Assembly (NCBI RefSeq): GCF_003339525.1
Contig: NZ_CP031124.1
Location: 2,108,001 to 2,172,000, forward strand
Source: Ephemeroptericola cinctiostellae
Lineage (GTDB): Bacteria; Pseudomonadota; Gammaproteobacteria; Burkholderiales; Burkholderiaceae
Reading direction: 5' to 3'
Length of the DNA: 64,000 nt
In this document: positions 10,694 through 18,735 of the stretch, piece after piece
Position numbering within the stretch: the stretch's first letter is position 1
Layout: the number at the start of each line of letters is the position of its first letter
Position numbers and translations under genes: made by a program
The notes under the pieces: model-generated
Told to the model about the DNA's origin: nothing
Databases searched by the model: none
Seen by the model: the letters and a program-made list of their open reading frames with translations, nothing else

Positions 10694-11512
10694 ATGCATT
10701 TCAACGATTTCATTCAACACATCAGAAACAACCCAAGTGACAGCCTTCATCGCATCAGCTCAGAATGGGGTCAAGGACGAGCCATTTTCGGTGGCGTCAT
10801 GGGAGCCGTCATGTACACCGCCATGCGCCGCGACATCCCCGTCGATCGTTGCATTTTATCCTTCATGGTGTCATTCATTTCGCCACTGGCTGCAGACACC
10901 GACTTCATCGTGGACACCCAAACCTTACGTGCGGGTAAAAACTCAATCCAAATCGAAGGTCGAATCATTCAAAATGGTCAAACCGTCGCCACGGCACTCG
11001 CCTTATTTGGCACACTTCGCGAATCCAGCATTGATGTTTCAGCACGGCCCGCACCACATGTGCCTACGCCCGAAAGCTTACCCGCACTGCCCTACATTCC
11101 AAACGTCGTTCCTGAGTTCACACGCAAAATGGACTATCGCTGGGCGTTTGGCCATCTGCCTTTTTCAGGCACAACGGCGCGTGAAATGGGCGGCTGGGTG
11201 CGCTTACAAAACGAAACCATAGGCCGCGACATCACCGATGTCGATGCCCACCTCATCGCCTTGATCGATGCATGGCCACCCGCCACGTTACCGCTGATCA
11301 ACCGCCCCGCCCCCGCGTCCACCATGACTTGGCACATCAGTTTTATTCAACCATCCCCCACGACAGGCGCACCTACAGACACAGACTGGCTGTTGTACCG
11401 CGCCGACATAGACCACGCGGCCAGCGGTTATGGTCAGATCCGTGCCCACATTTGGAATCAAACGGGAGAACTGCTTGCCCTCAGTTCGCAAACAGTGGCG
11501 GTTTTTGATTAG
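10694..11512 (+). CDS. Acyl-CoA thioesterase family protein (TesB-like double hotdog)
   Basis: A 272-residue protein with two hotdog halves. The N-terminal half has EWGQGRAIFGGVMGAVMYTAM (substrate pocket helix) and FMVSFISPLAADTDFIVDTQ; the C-terminal half has MGGWVRLQNE and ALIDAWPPA followed by WHISFIQP. This matches thioesterases that hydrolyse acyl-CoA to free acid and CoA; chain-length preference is unknown. The in-frame ATG at 10565 would add 43 residues with no family resemblance, so 10694 is preferred, although its ribosome binding site (GAAAG) is weak. The gene stands alone. Confidence 0.82.
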   Translation: MHFNDFIQHIRNNPSDSLHRISSEWGQGRAIFGGVMGAVMYTAMRRDIPVDRCILSFMVSFISPLAADTDFIVDTQTLRAGKNSIQIEGRIIQNGQTVATALALFGTLRESSIDVSARPAPHVPTPESLPALPYIPNVVPEFTRKMDYRWAFGHLPFSGTTAREMGGWVRLQNETIGRDITDVDAHLIALIDAWPPATLPLINRPAPASTMTWHISFIQPSPTTGAPTDTDWLLYRADIDHAASGYGQIRAHIWNQTGELLALSSQTVAVFD

Positions 11513-11693
11513 CATAAAGCCATTGGTCATTCACTTAATGATGTCATGTCAACGCTTCAAGCAACTGTATAAATTTTAAAGTTAAAAGGCAGAGAACACT
11601 CGCAAGTCACACATGAATCCTCTATACTTGCTACGGTTTAATACAATAACAATCATGAAGTAAACAATGAAATAAACGATAGGAGACCTCACC

Positions 11694-12302
11694 ATGCAAG
11701 CTTTATTGCGTGTTTCAAAAATGATCGATCTGCTCAACGAACGCATCAGCAAATTTGCTTTATGGGGCGTTTTGCTTGCCGTGGCCATTTGCTCAACCAA
11801 TGCCATTTTGAGAAAATTATTCAGTTCAAGTGATTTTTTTCAGAAAAACTCCAGCGTGATGTTTGAACTGCAATTTTTCTTGTTTTCTTGCATCTTTTTG
11901 TTTGGAGCGGCCTACACGCTGCGCCGTGATGAGCATGTGCGCATCGACGTCATCAGCTCACGTTATTCTGAACGCGCTCAAGTCAAATTAGACATCATTG
12001 GCTTTTTATTTTTCATGCTGCCCATTTGCTTGCTCGTGTTTTATTACAGTTTAAGCTTCTTTGCCCAATCGTTTGTCAATGGCGAACACTCAGGTGACAG
12101 TGGTTTGCTGCTGTGGCCATTTAAACTGCTCATGCCTTTGGGCTACTTTTTCTTGATTTTACAAGGCATTTCTGAACTGATTAAACGCTTTGGCTACATG
12201 AAAGGTTTGGTCTCTTTCCACGAGTTTCGTAAAGCGGGACACAACCCAGACGATGAGGTGCGCGAGTATTTAGAAGCGACACATCAAACCCGCCAAGACT
12301 AA
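11694..12302 (+). CDS. dctQ: TRAP transporter small permease (DctQ type)
   Basis: A 202-residue inner-membrane protein with four hydrophobic helices (about residues 22-40, 55-78, 103-125 and 142-162). It has the DctQ-type segments FELQFFLFSCIFLFGAAYT and RRDEHVRIDV. It is the small membrane subunit of a sodium-driven TRAP transporter for carboxylates. The ATG at 11694 is preceded by AGGAGA. The large subunit gene dctM starts 25 bases downstream, whereas the probable binding protein gene lies over 3 kb away beyond a thiamine transporter cassette. The C-terminal 40 residues are charged and probably cytoplasmic. Confidence 0.92.
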   Translation: MQALLRVSKMIDLLNERISKFALWGVLLAVAICSTNAILRKLFSSSDFFQKNSSVMFELQFFLFSCIFLFGAAYTLRRDEHVRIDVISSRYSERAQVKLDIIGFLFFMLPICLLVFYYSLSFFAQSFVNGEHSGDSGLLLWPFKLLMPLGYFFLILQGISELIKRFGYMKGLVSFHEFRKAGHNPDDEVREYLEATHQTRQD

Positions 12303-12327
12303 TTCAATAAAAAATACGGAGATATTT

Positions 12328-14151
12328 ATGGACATCATTGCAGCCAACCTAGCGCCCATTATGTTTTTAGGACTGATGGCTTTCATGCTATCGGGCTTCC
12401 CCATCACCTTTTCACTGGCCGCCAATGGGCTCCTGTTTGCAGCCATAGGGATAGGTTTGGGCATTTTCAGCCCGAACCAGATGCAAGCTTTGCCCAATCG
12501 CATTTATGGCATCATGATGAACGACACCTTACTGGCGATTCCTTTTTTCACCTTTATGGGGTTGATTCTTGAACGATCAGGCATGGCCGAAGATTTACTC
12601 GACACCATTGGCCAGTTGTTCGGTCCAATCCGTGGTGGTTTGGCGTATGCGGTGATTTTGGTCGGTGCTTTATTGGCAGCCACAACGGGCGTGGTTGCCG
12701 CTTCAGTCATCGCCATGGGTTTGATTTCATTGCCTTTGATGCTCAAATACGGTTACGACAAACGTGTTGCATCAGGCACCATCGCAGCCTCAGGCACATT
12801 GGCACAAATCATCCCACCTTCTTTGGTGCTCATCGTGCTCGCCAGCCAATTGGGGCGGCCTGTGGGTGATTTGTACAAAGCCGCATTCACGCCTGGTTTC
12901 ATTTTGGTGGGTTTGTATATTTTATACATCTTACTGGTGTCCATTGTTAAACCCACATGGGTTCCCGCATTGCCCATTGAAGCCCGAACGTTTAAACGCA
13001 CGCAAAATGGCGGCTCTGGTGCATTGTCTTTGTTGGCGATCTTGGCTTTATCACTGGCTGTGTTTTATGCCTTTCTCACGTACAGCACGCGAGGTGTTTC
13101 TGAAGCCCATAAAATATTTGGCGCAGACACCATTGAAGAATCATTCAATCGTGCAACCATCGTTGCCCTTTCTGTGGCCATTGTGGTCGTGTATGCTTTG
13201 GCAAAATTTGATCAAATTTTAAAAATCGGCGTGCTCAGCGACATGGCCCAACGCGTTGTGTTTGTACTTGTCCCTCCTCTGGCACTCATTTTTCTTGTGC
13301 TCGGCACAGTCTTCATGGGCATCGCCACGCCCACCGAAGGCGGCGGTTTGGGTGCGATCGGCGCCATTTTATTGGCTCTGTCCAAAAACCGTCTGAACTT
13401 GGGCTTGACCAAACAAGCGATGGAATCCACATTAAAGCTGACCAGTTTTGTGCTGTTCATCCTCATTGGTTCAACGGTGTTCAATCTCGTATTCCAAAGC
13501 ATTAAAGGCGACAAATGGGTTGAGCATTTATTGACCGCCATTCCAGGTGGTCAAATTGGCTTTTTAATCGTCATTAATTTATTGTTCTTTTTTCTCGCAT
13601 TTTTCTTGGAGTTTTTTGAACTGTCTTTTATCTTGGTGCCTTTGGTTGCACCTGTTGCAGAAAAATTAGGCATTGATCTTGTGTGGTTTGGTGTGCTATT
13701 GGCCGTCAACATGCAAACATCGTTCATGCATCCGCCTTTTGGCTTTGCCCTGTTTTACCTGCGTTCCGTCGCACCGAAAGCGGTCAAAACCACAGACATT
13801 TATTTGGGTGCGATTCCCTACGTCCTCATTCAATTGATTGTGGTGGCTTTGATCATCATTTTCCCAAGCATTGTGGTCACTGACAAAACCAAAGCCAATG
13901 ACGGAAAACCAGCCGCTATTTCGCCTGCGGGTGGTAAGGCATCACCCTCATTGAACTTGGATTTAGGTGTGGGTGCTGGCGGTGCGCCCCCGCCTGCTCT
14001 TCCTGCAGCGCCAGCCTTAGATTTGTCTAAACCAGCGGATAAATCGGCCGAACCTTTAACCAAAGTCGAAGCCAAACCGACGGCAAAAACAACTGAACCC
14101 GCCAAACCTGCAGATGGTGCACCTAAATTTGACTTCGTGCCCGCAAAATAA
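12328..14151 (+). CDS. dctM: TRAP transporter large permease (DctM type) with Pro/Ala-rich tail
   Basis: A 607-residue inner-membrane protein. The first roughly 520 residues are a DctM-type permease with about twelve hydrophobic helices; GIATPTEGGGLGAIGAILLA and MAFMLSGFPITFSLAANGLL are recognisable blocks. It catalyses sodium-coupled substrate movement together with DctQ and a periplasmic binding protein. The last roughly 90 residues (from about position 515) are a low-complexity Ala/Pro/Lys tail ending in FDFVPAK, not part of the family core and without known function. The start is supported by CGGAGA upstream. A terminator hairpin at 14195-14226 closes the unit. Confidence 0.92.
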   Translation: MDIIAANLAPIMFLGLMAFMLSGFPITFSLAANGLLFAAIGIGLGIFSPNQMQALPNRIYGIMMNDTLLAIPFFTFMGLILERSGMAEDLLDTIGQLFGPIRGGLAYAVILVGALLAATTGVVAASVIAMGLISLPLMLKYGYDKRVASGTIAASGTLAQIIPPSLVLIVLASQLGRPVGDLYKAAFTPGFILVGLYILYILLVSIVKPTWVPALPIEARTFKRTQNGGSGALSLLAILALSLAVFYAFLTYSTRGVSEAHKIFGADTIEESFNRATIVALSVAIVVVYALAKFDQILKIGVLSDMAQRVVFVLVPPLALIFLVLGTVFMGIATPTEGGGLGAIGAILLALSKNRLNLGLTKQAMESTLKLTSFVLFILIGSTVFNLVFQSIKGDKWVEHLLTAIPGGQIGFLIVINLLFFFLAFFLEFFELSFILVPLVAPVAEKLGIDLVWFGVLLAVNMQTSFMHPPFGFALFYLRSVAPKAVKTTDIYLGAIPYVLIQLIVVALIIIFPSIVVTDKTKANDGKPAAISPAGGKASPSLNLDLGVGAGGAPPPALPAAPALDLSKPADKSAEPLTKVEAKPTAKTTEPAKPADGAPKFDFVPAK

Positions 14152-14194
14152 ACGGGTAGAGAACTGCTCACGCCATAGCAGCAGCCAATAGCCA

Positions 14195-14226
14195 AAAATA
14201 GCCGCCCTATTGGGCGGCTATTTTTA
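14195..14226 (+). terminator. Rho-independent terminator after dctM
   Basis: The stem AAAAATAGCCGCCC/GGGCGGCTATTTTT has a short TATT loop and is followed by T residues. It is symmetric, so possibly bidirectional. Between it and the riboswitch (14227-14565) I see no gene; the riboswitch promoter is presumably there. Confidence 0.85.
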
Positions 14227-14565
14227 TGGAATAAACACACCGATCAATCCCGCTGTTTATGAATGCCCCCATTCTCCAAAGACATCGCGCAACCCCACTT
14301 GTGTCGCCAGCGCTTCGATGGCAGCTCAATGGCGCTCATCCTTCAGTTAGTCCATGCTGAATTGATGCAATGGACATTTGAGTCCAGAATTTCGCGGAAT
14401 AGAAGCTAATCGTTGTCCGCCCCTCCTCTCTTGTACATCTTTGCAAAGAAGGTACCAGCATATTTTTTATATTCAAAATTATTTTTTTGTACCACTGTTT
14501 TTAGAAAGTAAACAAACAAAAACTTTACAGCATTTCGCAAACCCAGTATGATCAAGCCTCACATC

Positions 14566-14650
14566 AACCTGCGGGTGCTCACTGTTTTGTCTCAGTCGGG
14601 CTGAGAAACACCGCCAAACCTGAACAGGATAATCCCTGCGTAGGGAAGGA
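14566..14650 (+). promoter_or_regulatory. TPP riboswitch (THI element)
   Basis: The conserved aptamer blocks are present in order: GCGGGTGCTC, a variable arm, GGCTGAGAAA, then ACCTGAACAGGATAAT and the terminal CCTGCGTAGGGAA. Thiamine pyrophosphate binding to this fold represses downstream genes. The AAGGA Shine-Dalgarno sequence of ykoE follows the aptamer's last strand at once, and the ATG lies about ten bases later. No terminator hairpin is visible between aptamer and gene, so control is probably at translation initiation (inference). This supports the thiamine-precursor role of the transporter that follows. Confidence 0.93.
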
Positions 14651-14660
14651 AAACAATCAC

Positions 14661-15284
14661 ATGACAAGCCACATTTCAACTTCAAACACCAACAACCCCA
14701 CATCAATCATTCAACTGTTTCGCTCAATCACTTTACAAGAATGGATCACTGCAGCCGTCATCGCAGCGGCATTGGGCGTCGCTTATTGGGCTTGGACTTT
14801 AGTGTATGAGTTCACCAAGCCCTTTCTAAAACCATTTGGTCTGAAATATTTAACCTCTGGATTATGGATTCTCGGCTCCGTCTTTTTGTCCGATTTGATT
14901 CGTAAGCCTGGTATCGCTTTATTTGCCTCCATCGTGGCTGCATTTGTAGAAAGCATCATCACGCAATGGGGCATGTCTGCAGTCATTTATGGTGTGATTC
15001 AGGGGCTTGGTGCTGAATTGGTGTTTGCCTTATTTGCTTACAAAAATTGGTCCCTTCCCACCCTTTCACTCGCCGCTGCTGTATCCGCATTGTTCAGCTA
15101 CACCTATGATTATTTGACCAATGAATATGCCAGCTTATCAATGGGCTTGAACGCTCTGCAAGCCGCCTCATTCATCGTCTCAGCGGTTATATTGGGTGCA
15201 TTTTTAAGCCGCTACTTGGCCAATCGTTTACTGAAAACAGGTCTACTCGATAACTTTCTCATCGCCAAAAACCGCAGCTCATAA
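14661..15284 (+). CDS. ykoE: ECF transporter S component for thiamine/hydroxymethylpyrimidine (YkoE)
   Basis: A 207-residue membrane protein with about five to six hydrophobic segments and a short polar N-terminus. The order of genes (YkoE-like S component, double-ABC ATPase, EcfT-like protein) and the TPP riboswitch in front identify it as the substrate-binding component of a thiamine precursor importer, probably hydroxymethylpyrimidine or a related compound. Conserved-looking aromatic and acidic residues in the stretch AYWAWTLVYEF (near residue 42) fit ligand binding near the outer face. The ATG is preceded by AAGGA at the end of the riboswitch. The ATPase gene begins six bases after the stop, so translation is coupled. 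Confidence 0.88.
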   Translation: MTSHISTSNTNNPTSIIQLFRSITLQEWITAAVIAAALGVAYWAWTLVYEFTKPFLKPFGLKYLTSGLWILGSVFLSDLIRKPGIALFASIVAAFVESIITQWGMSAVIYGVIQGLGAELVFALFAYKNWSLPTLSLAAAVSALFSYTYDYLTNEYASLSMGLNALQAASFIVSAVILGAFLSRYLANRLLKTGLLDNFLIAKNRSS

Positions 15285-15290
15285 CTTAAC

Positions 15291-16646
15291 ATGCCGCAAG
15301 AACTCAAATCGTTCAGCTTCACATACGCCCGCTCTTCTGCGGGCGTATCTTTATCGCACAACTTGTCCTACGAGCCCCATCAAGTCATCTGGCTGGTCGG
15401 CAGCAGCGGCAGTGGTAAATCAACGTTGCTGCACTTGCTCAAAGGCTTCCACCCCGAATTTTTGGCGGGAGAGATGAGTGGCCATGATCCAGCGGTGTTC
15501 AAAGACGCCATGTACATGGCACAAAATCCCATTTCACAGATTGTTCATGAACGCGTCGGCGAAGAGTTTTTTTTCACACTCGAAAATCAACACGCCACCG
15601 TTGAATCGATGCATGCCGCGCGTCATTGGTTGGCGGAGTTTGGATTGCAAAACAAAGAACTTTCTGCCACAGCTCAACTGTCTCATGGTCTGGCTCAACG
15701 CCTCGTTTTGGCATCTCAACTGGCCGCTGAACCCACTTGGTTACTGCTGGATGAGCCAACGGCCTTTCTCAACCCCGCCATGCGTGATGAGTTTTACCAC
15801 ACCTTAAAATCATTGAAACGACGTGTCGGCATGGTGCTGATTGATCATCACCCTCATGCAGCTGAATTCGCAGACATTTGCTGGCACATTGATGCGCAAG
15901 GTCAAGTCACAGCGATGCCTGTCGATGAATGGATGGCTTTACAAGCACAGGACGTACAACAAGAAATCGAGCAGCCAACCGACGATTGGTACGTTGAGCG
16001 CTTAAACGATGCTTTTGAGCTGTCCGCCCAGGATTTGTGCATTGGCTATAAGAAAAACCCATTGTTCTCAGCAAATTTTTCGTTGAAAAGTGGCGAATGT
16101 GCCGTGCTCATTGGTGACAATGGTGCTGGAAAATCCACACTGTTCAACACATTGGCGGGCATGCACAAACCCCTGTCTGGTGTGTTCTTCCTCAAAAAAA
16201 ATGGTGCATGCGTTAAAAATGCCACCGCTGAAATGGCCTATGTATTCCAGCACCCCGACAGCCATTTCTATTTCGACACCATTGCCGAAGATTTATCCCA
16301 ATTGGGCGTGACTGACATGGATACGACATTGGCACAAATTGGTTTACCGCATACCGCTGCACGCTCTCCTCACCAACTGTCCGAAGGACAAAAACGTCGC
16401 CTCACCCTGCTCTATCCTTGCTTACAATCACGGCCATTGGTCTTGCTTGACGAACCCACATTTGGGCAAGATGCCATCAACACTTTGCGTATCACCCGAC
16501 TGATACTCGCTCTCAAACGTGCGGGGCACATCGTCATTGTCATTACCCATGAGTCGGCCTTGCAACACACCATTGCCGATCAGGTGTGGCTGATTCAGCA
16601 CAATGCACTCAACATCATTCGGACGGCACATCATGTTTCCCATTGA
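15291..16646 (+). CDS. ykoD: ECF transporter ATPase with two fused ABC domains (YkoD)
   Basis: A 451-residue peripheral ATPase that powers the YkoE/YkoC importer. Domain 1 has Walker A GSSGSGKST near residue 38, a degenerate signature LSHGLAQRL and Walker B WLLLDEPT. Domain 2, from about residue 240, has Walker A GDNGAGKST, signature LSEGQKRR and Walker B LVLLDEPTFGQD. The departure from LSGGQ in the first domain (His in place of the first Gly, Leu in place of Gln) suggests asymmetric ATP sites, a known theme in ABC proteins. It overlaps the start of ykoC and follows ykoE by six bases. Confidence 0.9.
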   Translation: MPQELKSFSFTYARSSAGVSLSHNLSYEPHQVIWLVGSSGSGKSTLLHLLKGFHPEFLAGEMSGHDPAVFKDAMYMAQNPISQIVHERVGEEFFFTLENQHATVESMHAARHWLAEFGLQNKELSATAQLSHGLAQRLVLASQLAAEPTWLLLDEPTAFLNPAMRDEFYHTLKSLKRRVGMVLIDHHPHAAEFADICWHIDAQGQVTAMPVDEWMALQAQDVQQEIEQPTDDWYVERLNDAFELSAQDLCIGYKKNPLFSANFSLKSGECAVLIGDNGAGKSTLFNTLAGMHKPLSGVFFLKKNGACVKNATAEMAYVFQHPDSHFYFDTIAEDLSQLGVTDMDTTLAQIGLPHTAARSPHQLSEGQKRRLTLLYPCLQSRPLVLLDEPTFGQDAINTLRITRLILALKRAGHIVIVITHESALQHTIADQVWLIQHNALNIIRTAHHVSH

Positions 16647-17337
16647 CGCCCCCATTCGCCACAAAGCCTTTCACGATGCACACATGTGGTTGCTGTTGTT
16701 TGTCTTTTTTCTGGCTGTTGCGATGCCTTTTCAATGGTTCACAGTGGTGGTTTGGGCGATTGCGCTGTGCATTGCGGCATTGATTCAAGGGATAAGTTGG
16801 CGTTTCGCACTGCACTCTTTGTTCATTGCATTGGGACTCTCTGTTTCGATTTGGTTGCTCAACGCCTTGTTCCATACGGCGGATGTCAGTCAAGCGGACG
16901 CTTTTGAAAAAGCCAACCAAATCGCCCTCAAAGTATGGGCCATGACATGGGTTGCTTTGCTGTCGTCTAGAATGGTCAATGTCCGAGACGTCATCAGTTA
17001 CCTGTTGCAACGTGGTTGGCTGAGCATGCAAATTGCGTATGCCATGATGGTGGGCATCGGCTCGATTGATTTGATGCGCGATGAAACAAGACGAATCAGC
17101 CTAAATGCACGCCTGCGTGGTTTGAGTTGGCGACAACGTTTTTTACAATGGGTACCGTTGCTGGTCTTTGCACTACGCCATGCCCAGCGTGGTGCGATGA
17201 GTTTACGCGCGCGAGGCTTGAACCAAAGTAAAAGCTTTTATTACAATTACCAAGCCACCCGTGCACAAGGTTATCGGATGGTGTGCCTGTTCACCAGCAT
17301 GATTGTGCTGACCTTGTGTTGTGAATATTTTGCATAG
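16633..17337 (+). CDS. ykoC: ECF transporter transmembrane component (EcfT/YkoC)
   Basis: A 234-residue inner-membrane coupling subunit with four to five hydrophobic segments in its first half. The C-terminal cytoplasmic helices contain the coupling motifs LNARLRG and AMSLRARGL, the Ala-Arg-Gly type motifs by which EcfT proteins contact the ATPase. It links ATP hydrolysis by YkoD to substrate release by YkoE. The ATG at 16633 gives a 14-base overlap with ykoD; an alternative ATG at 16603 would give 44 bases and has no better ribosome binding site. The gene ends at a terminator. Confidence 0.87.
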   Translation: MFPIDAPIRHKAFHDAHMWLLLFVFFLAVAMPFQWFTVVVWAIALCIAALIQGISWRFALHSLFIALGLSVSIWLLNALFHTADVSQADAFEKANQIALKVWAMTWVALLSSRMVNVRDVISYLLQRGWLSMQIAYAMMVGIGSIDLMRDETRRISLNARLRGLSWRQRFLQWVPLLVFALRHAQRGAMSLRARGLNQSKSFYYNYQATRAQGYRMVCLFTSMIVLTLCCEYFA

Positions 17338-17354
17338 AAGGTATAAAAAAGATA

Positions 17355-17390
17355 TAAAAAAACCGCCTGCAATGTGCAAACGGTTTTTTA
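17355..17390 (+). terminator. Terminator between ykoC and dctP (convergent)
   Basis: The stem AAAAAACCG/CGGTTTTTT encloses a second short pairing (TGCA/TGCA). It is flanked by A and T runs, so it may serve both ykoC on the plus strand and dctP on the minus strand. Confidence 0.75.
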
Positions 17391-17417
17391 AAAGTCAAAT
17401 CATTGACCCATCAATCA

Positions 17418-18530
17418 TCATGCGCCAGGTTTCCAAGGATTTGTCGTCATGTAATCGCTGTACGATTTTTCAGCCAAACCAAACCACTGCGCTTCATTGT
17501 GTCGGAAGGCAATCCAGCTGTCAAAAACTTTTTTGAAATTTGGATTTTTTGCAGATTCTTCAGCAAACACCTCTTTGGTTGCTGCAAAAGCTGCATCCAT
17601 GACCTCTTTCGGGAACGCTTGCAATTTTGCACCGCTGCCAATTAAACTCGCCAATGCACCTGGGTTTTTTGCATCGTATTTGGCTTGCATGTCAGTGTGA
17701 GCATACATGGTAGCGGTTTCAATGATGGCTTTGTAATTGTCAGGCAGCTTAGCGTATTCTTCCTCGTTCACGTAAAACGACAAATTTGCACCACCTTCCC
17801 ACCAACCAGGGTAGTAATAATTTGGTGCCACTTTGTAGAAACCAAGCTTCTCATCATCGTATGGGCCGACCCATTCAGCACCATCAATTGTGCCTTTTTC
17901 CAAGGCCGTATAAATTTCACCGCCAGGAATTTGTTGAGGCACAACACCCATTTTGGACATCACACGCCCTGCAAAACCGCCCACGCGCAATTTCAAACCT
18001 TTGAGGTCTTCAACCGATTTAATCTCTTTTTTGTACCAGCCACCCATTTGTGTGCCCGTGTTACCGCCCAAAAAATTCACCACTTTGTGTTGTTTGAAAA
18101 AATCACGCATCAACTCCATACCGCCGCCATACATCATCCAAGCGGTGTGTTGACGTGAAGTCATGCCAAACGGTACGGCCGTGTCAAAAGCAAATGTGGC
18201 ATCTTTACCAAAGAAATAATACGATGCGGTGTGTCCCATTTGAACGGTTTTGGCTTGTACCGCATTGAGCACTTCAGGTCCAGGAACGATTTCACCAGCA
18301 GCTTTAACATTGATGATGAAATTGCCATTTGACAGTGCCGCAACATGCTTTGCAAACACTTCAGCCGCACCAAAAATGGTATCCAAATTTTTGGGGAAAC
18401 TGGATGCCAACGTCCACTCAATCTTACCACCAGCAGCACCTGCGGCTTTATCACCAGCGCCCGTACAAGCAGCCAAAACACCCGCGCCTGCGGCAACCCC
18501 TGCCTTTTTCAAAAACGAACGACGTTCCAT
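17418..18530 (-). CDS. dctP: TRAP transporter substrate-binding protein (DctP/TakP-like), Tat lipoprotein-like
   Basis: A 370-residue periplasmic binding protein. The N-terminus MERRSFLKKAGVAAGAGVLAAC combines a twin-arginine motif (Arg3-Arg4) with a lipobox whose Cys22 would be lipidated. The mature part has the TRAP-type core: IEWTLASSFPKNLDTIFGAA, the block LRVGGFAGRVMSKMGVVPQQ with the conserved carboxylate-binding Arg, and GTIDGAEWVGPYDD. The last block resembles 2-keto-acid binders of the TakP type, so a keto or hydroxy monocarboxylate is the likely ligand (inference). It would serve the dctQ/dctM permease 3.3 kb away on the other strand, the only TRAP permease visible here. Confidence 0.92.
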   Translation of the reverse strand: MERRSFLKKAGVAAGAGVLAACTGAGDKAAGAAGGKIEWTLASSFPKNLDTIFGAAEVFAKHVAALSNGNFIINVKAAGEIVPGPEVLNAVQAKTVQMGHTASYYFFGKDATFAFDTAVPFGMTSRQHTAWMMYGGGMELMRDFFKQHKVVNFLGGNTGTQMGGWYKKEIKSVEDLKGLKLRVGGFAGRVMSKMGVVPQQIPGGEIYTALEKGTIDGAEWVGPYDDEKLGFYKVAPNYYYPGWWEGGANLSFYVNEEEYAKLPDNYKAIIETATMYAHTDMQAKYDAKNPGALASLIGSGAKLQAFPKEVMDAAFAATKEVFAEESAKNPNFKKVFDSWIAFRHNEAQWFGLAEKSYSDYMTTNPWKPGA

Positions 18531-18735
18531 GTGTACTCCTCACAAGAATTTAAATTTAAATTTTTATAGTGGATTTAAAATCTCTAATCCATCAAATCCA
18601 CATTTATAGGGTCAAACCGATTTTTCGGCTAAATGCATTGTGCCACAGGAAAAAACAAAATGAAACGAAAAACGCACAATTCATCGAAAGGATGAGTTCC
18701 ACAAAAAGCACCTAGATCGTGCGATTAAAACGAAC

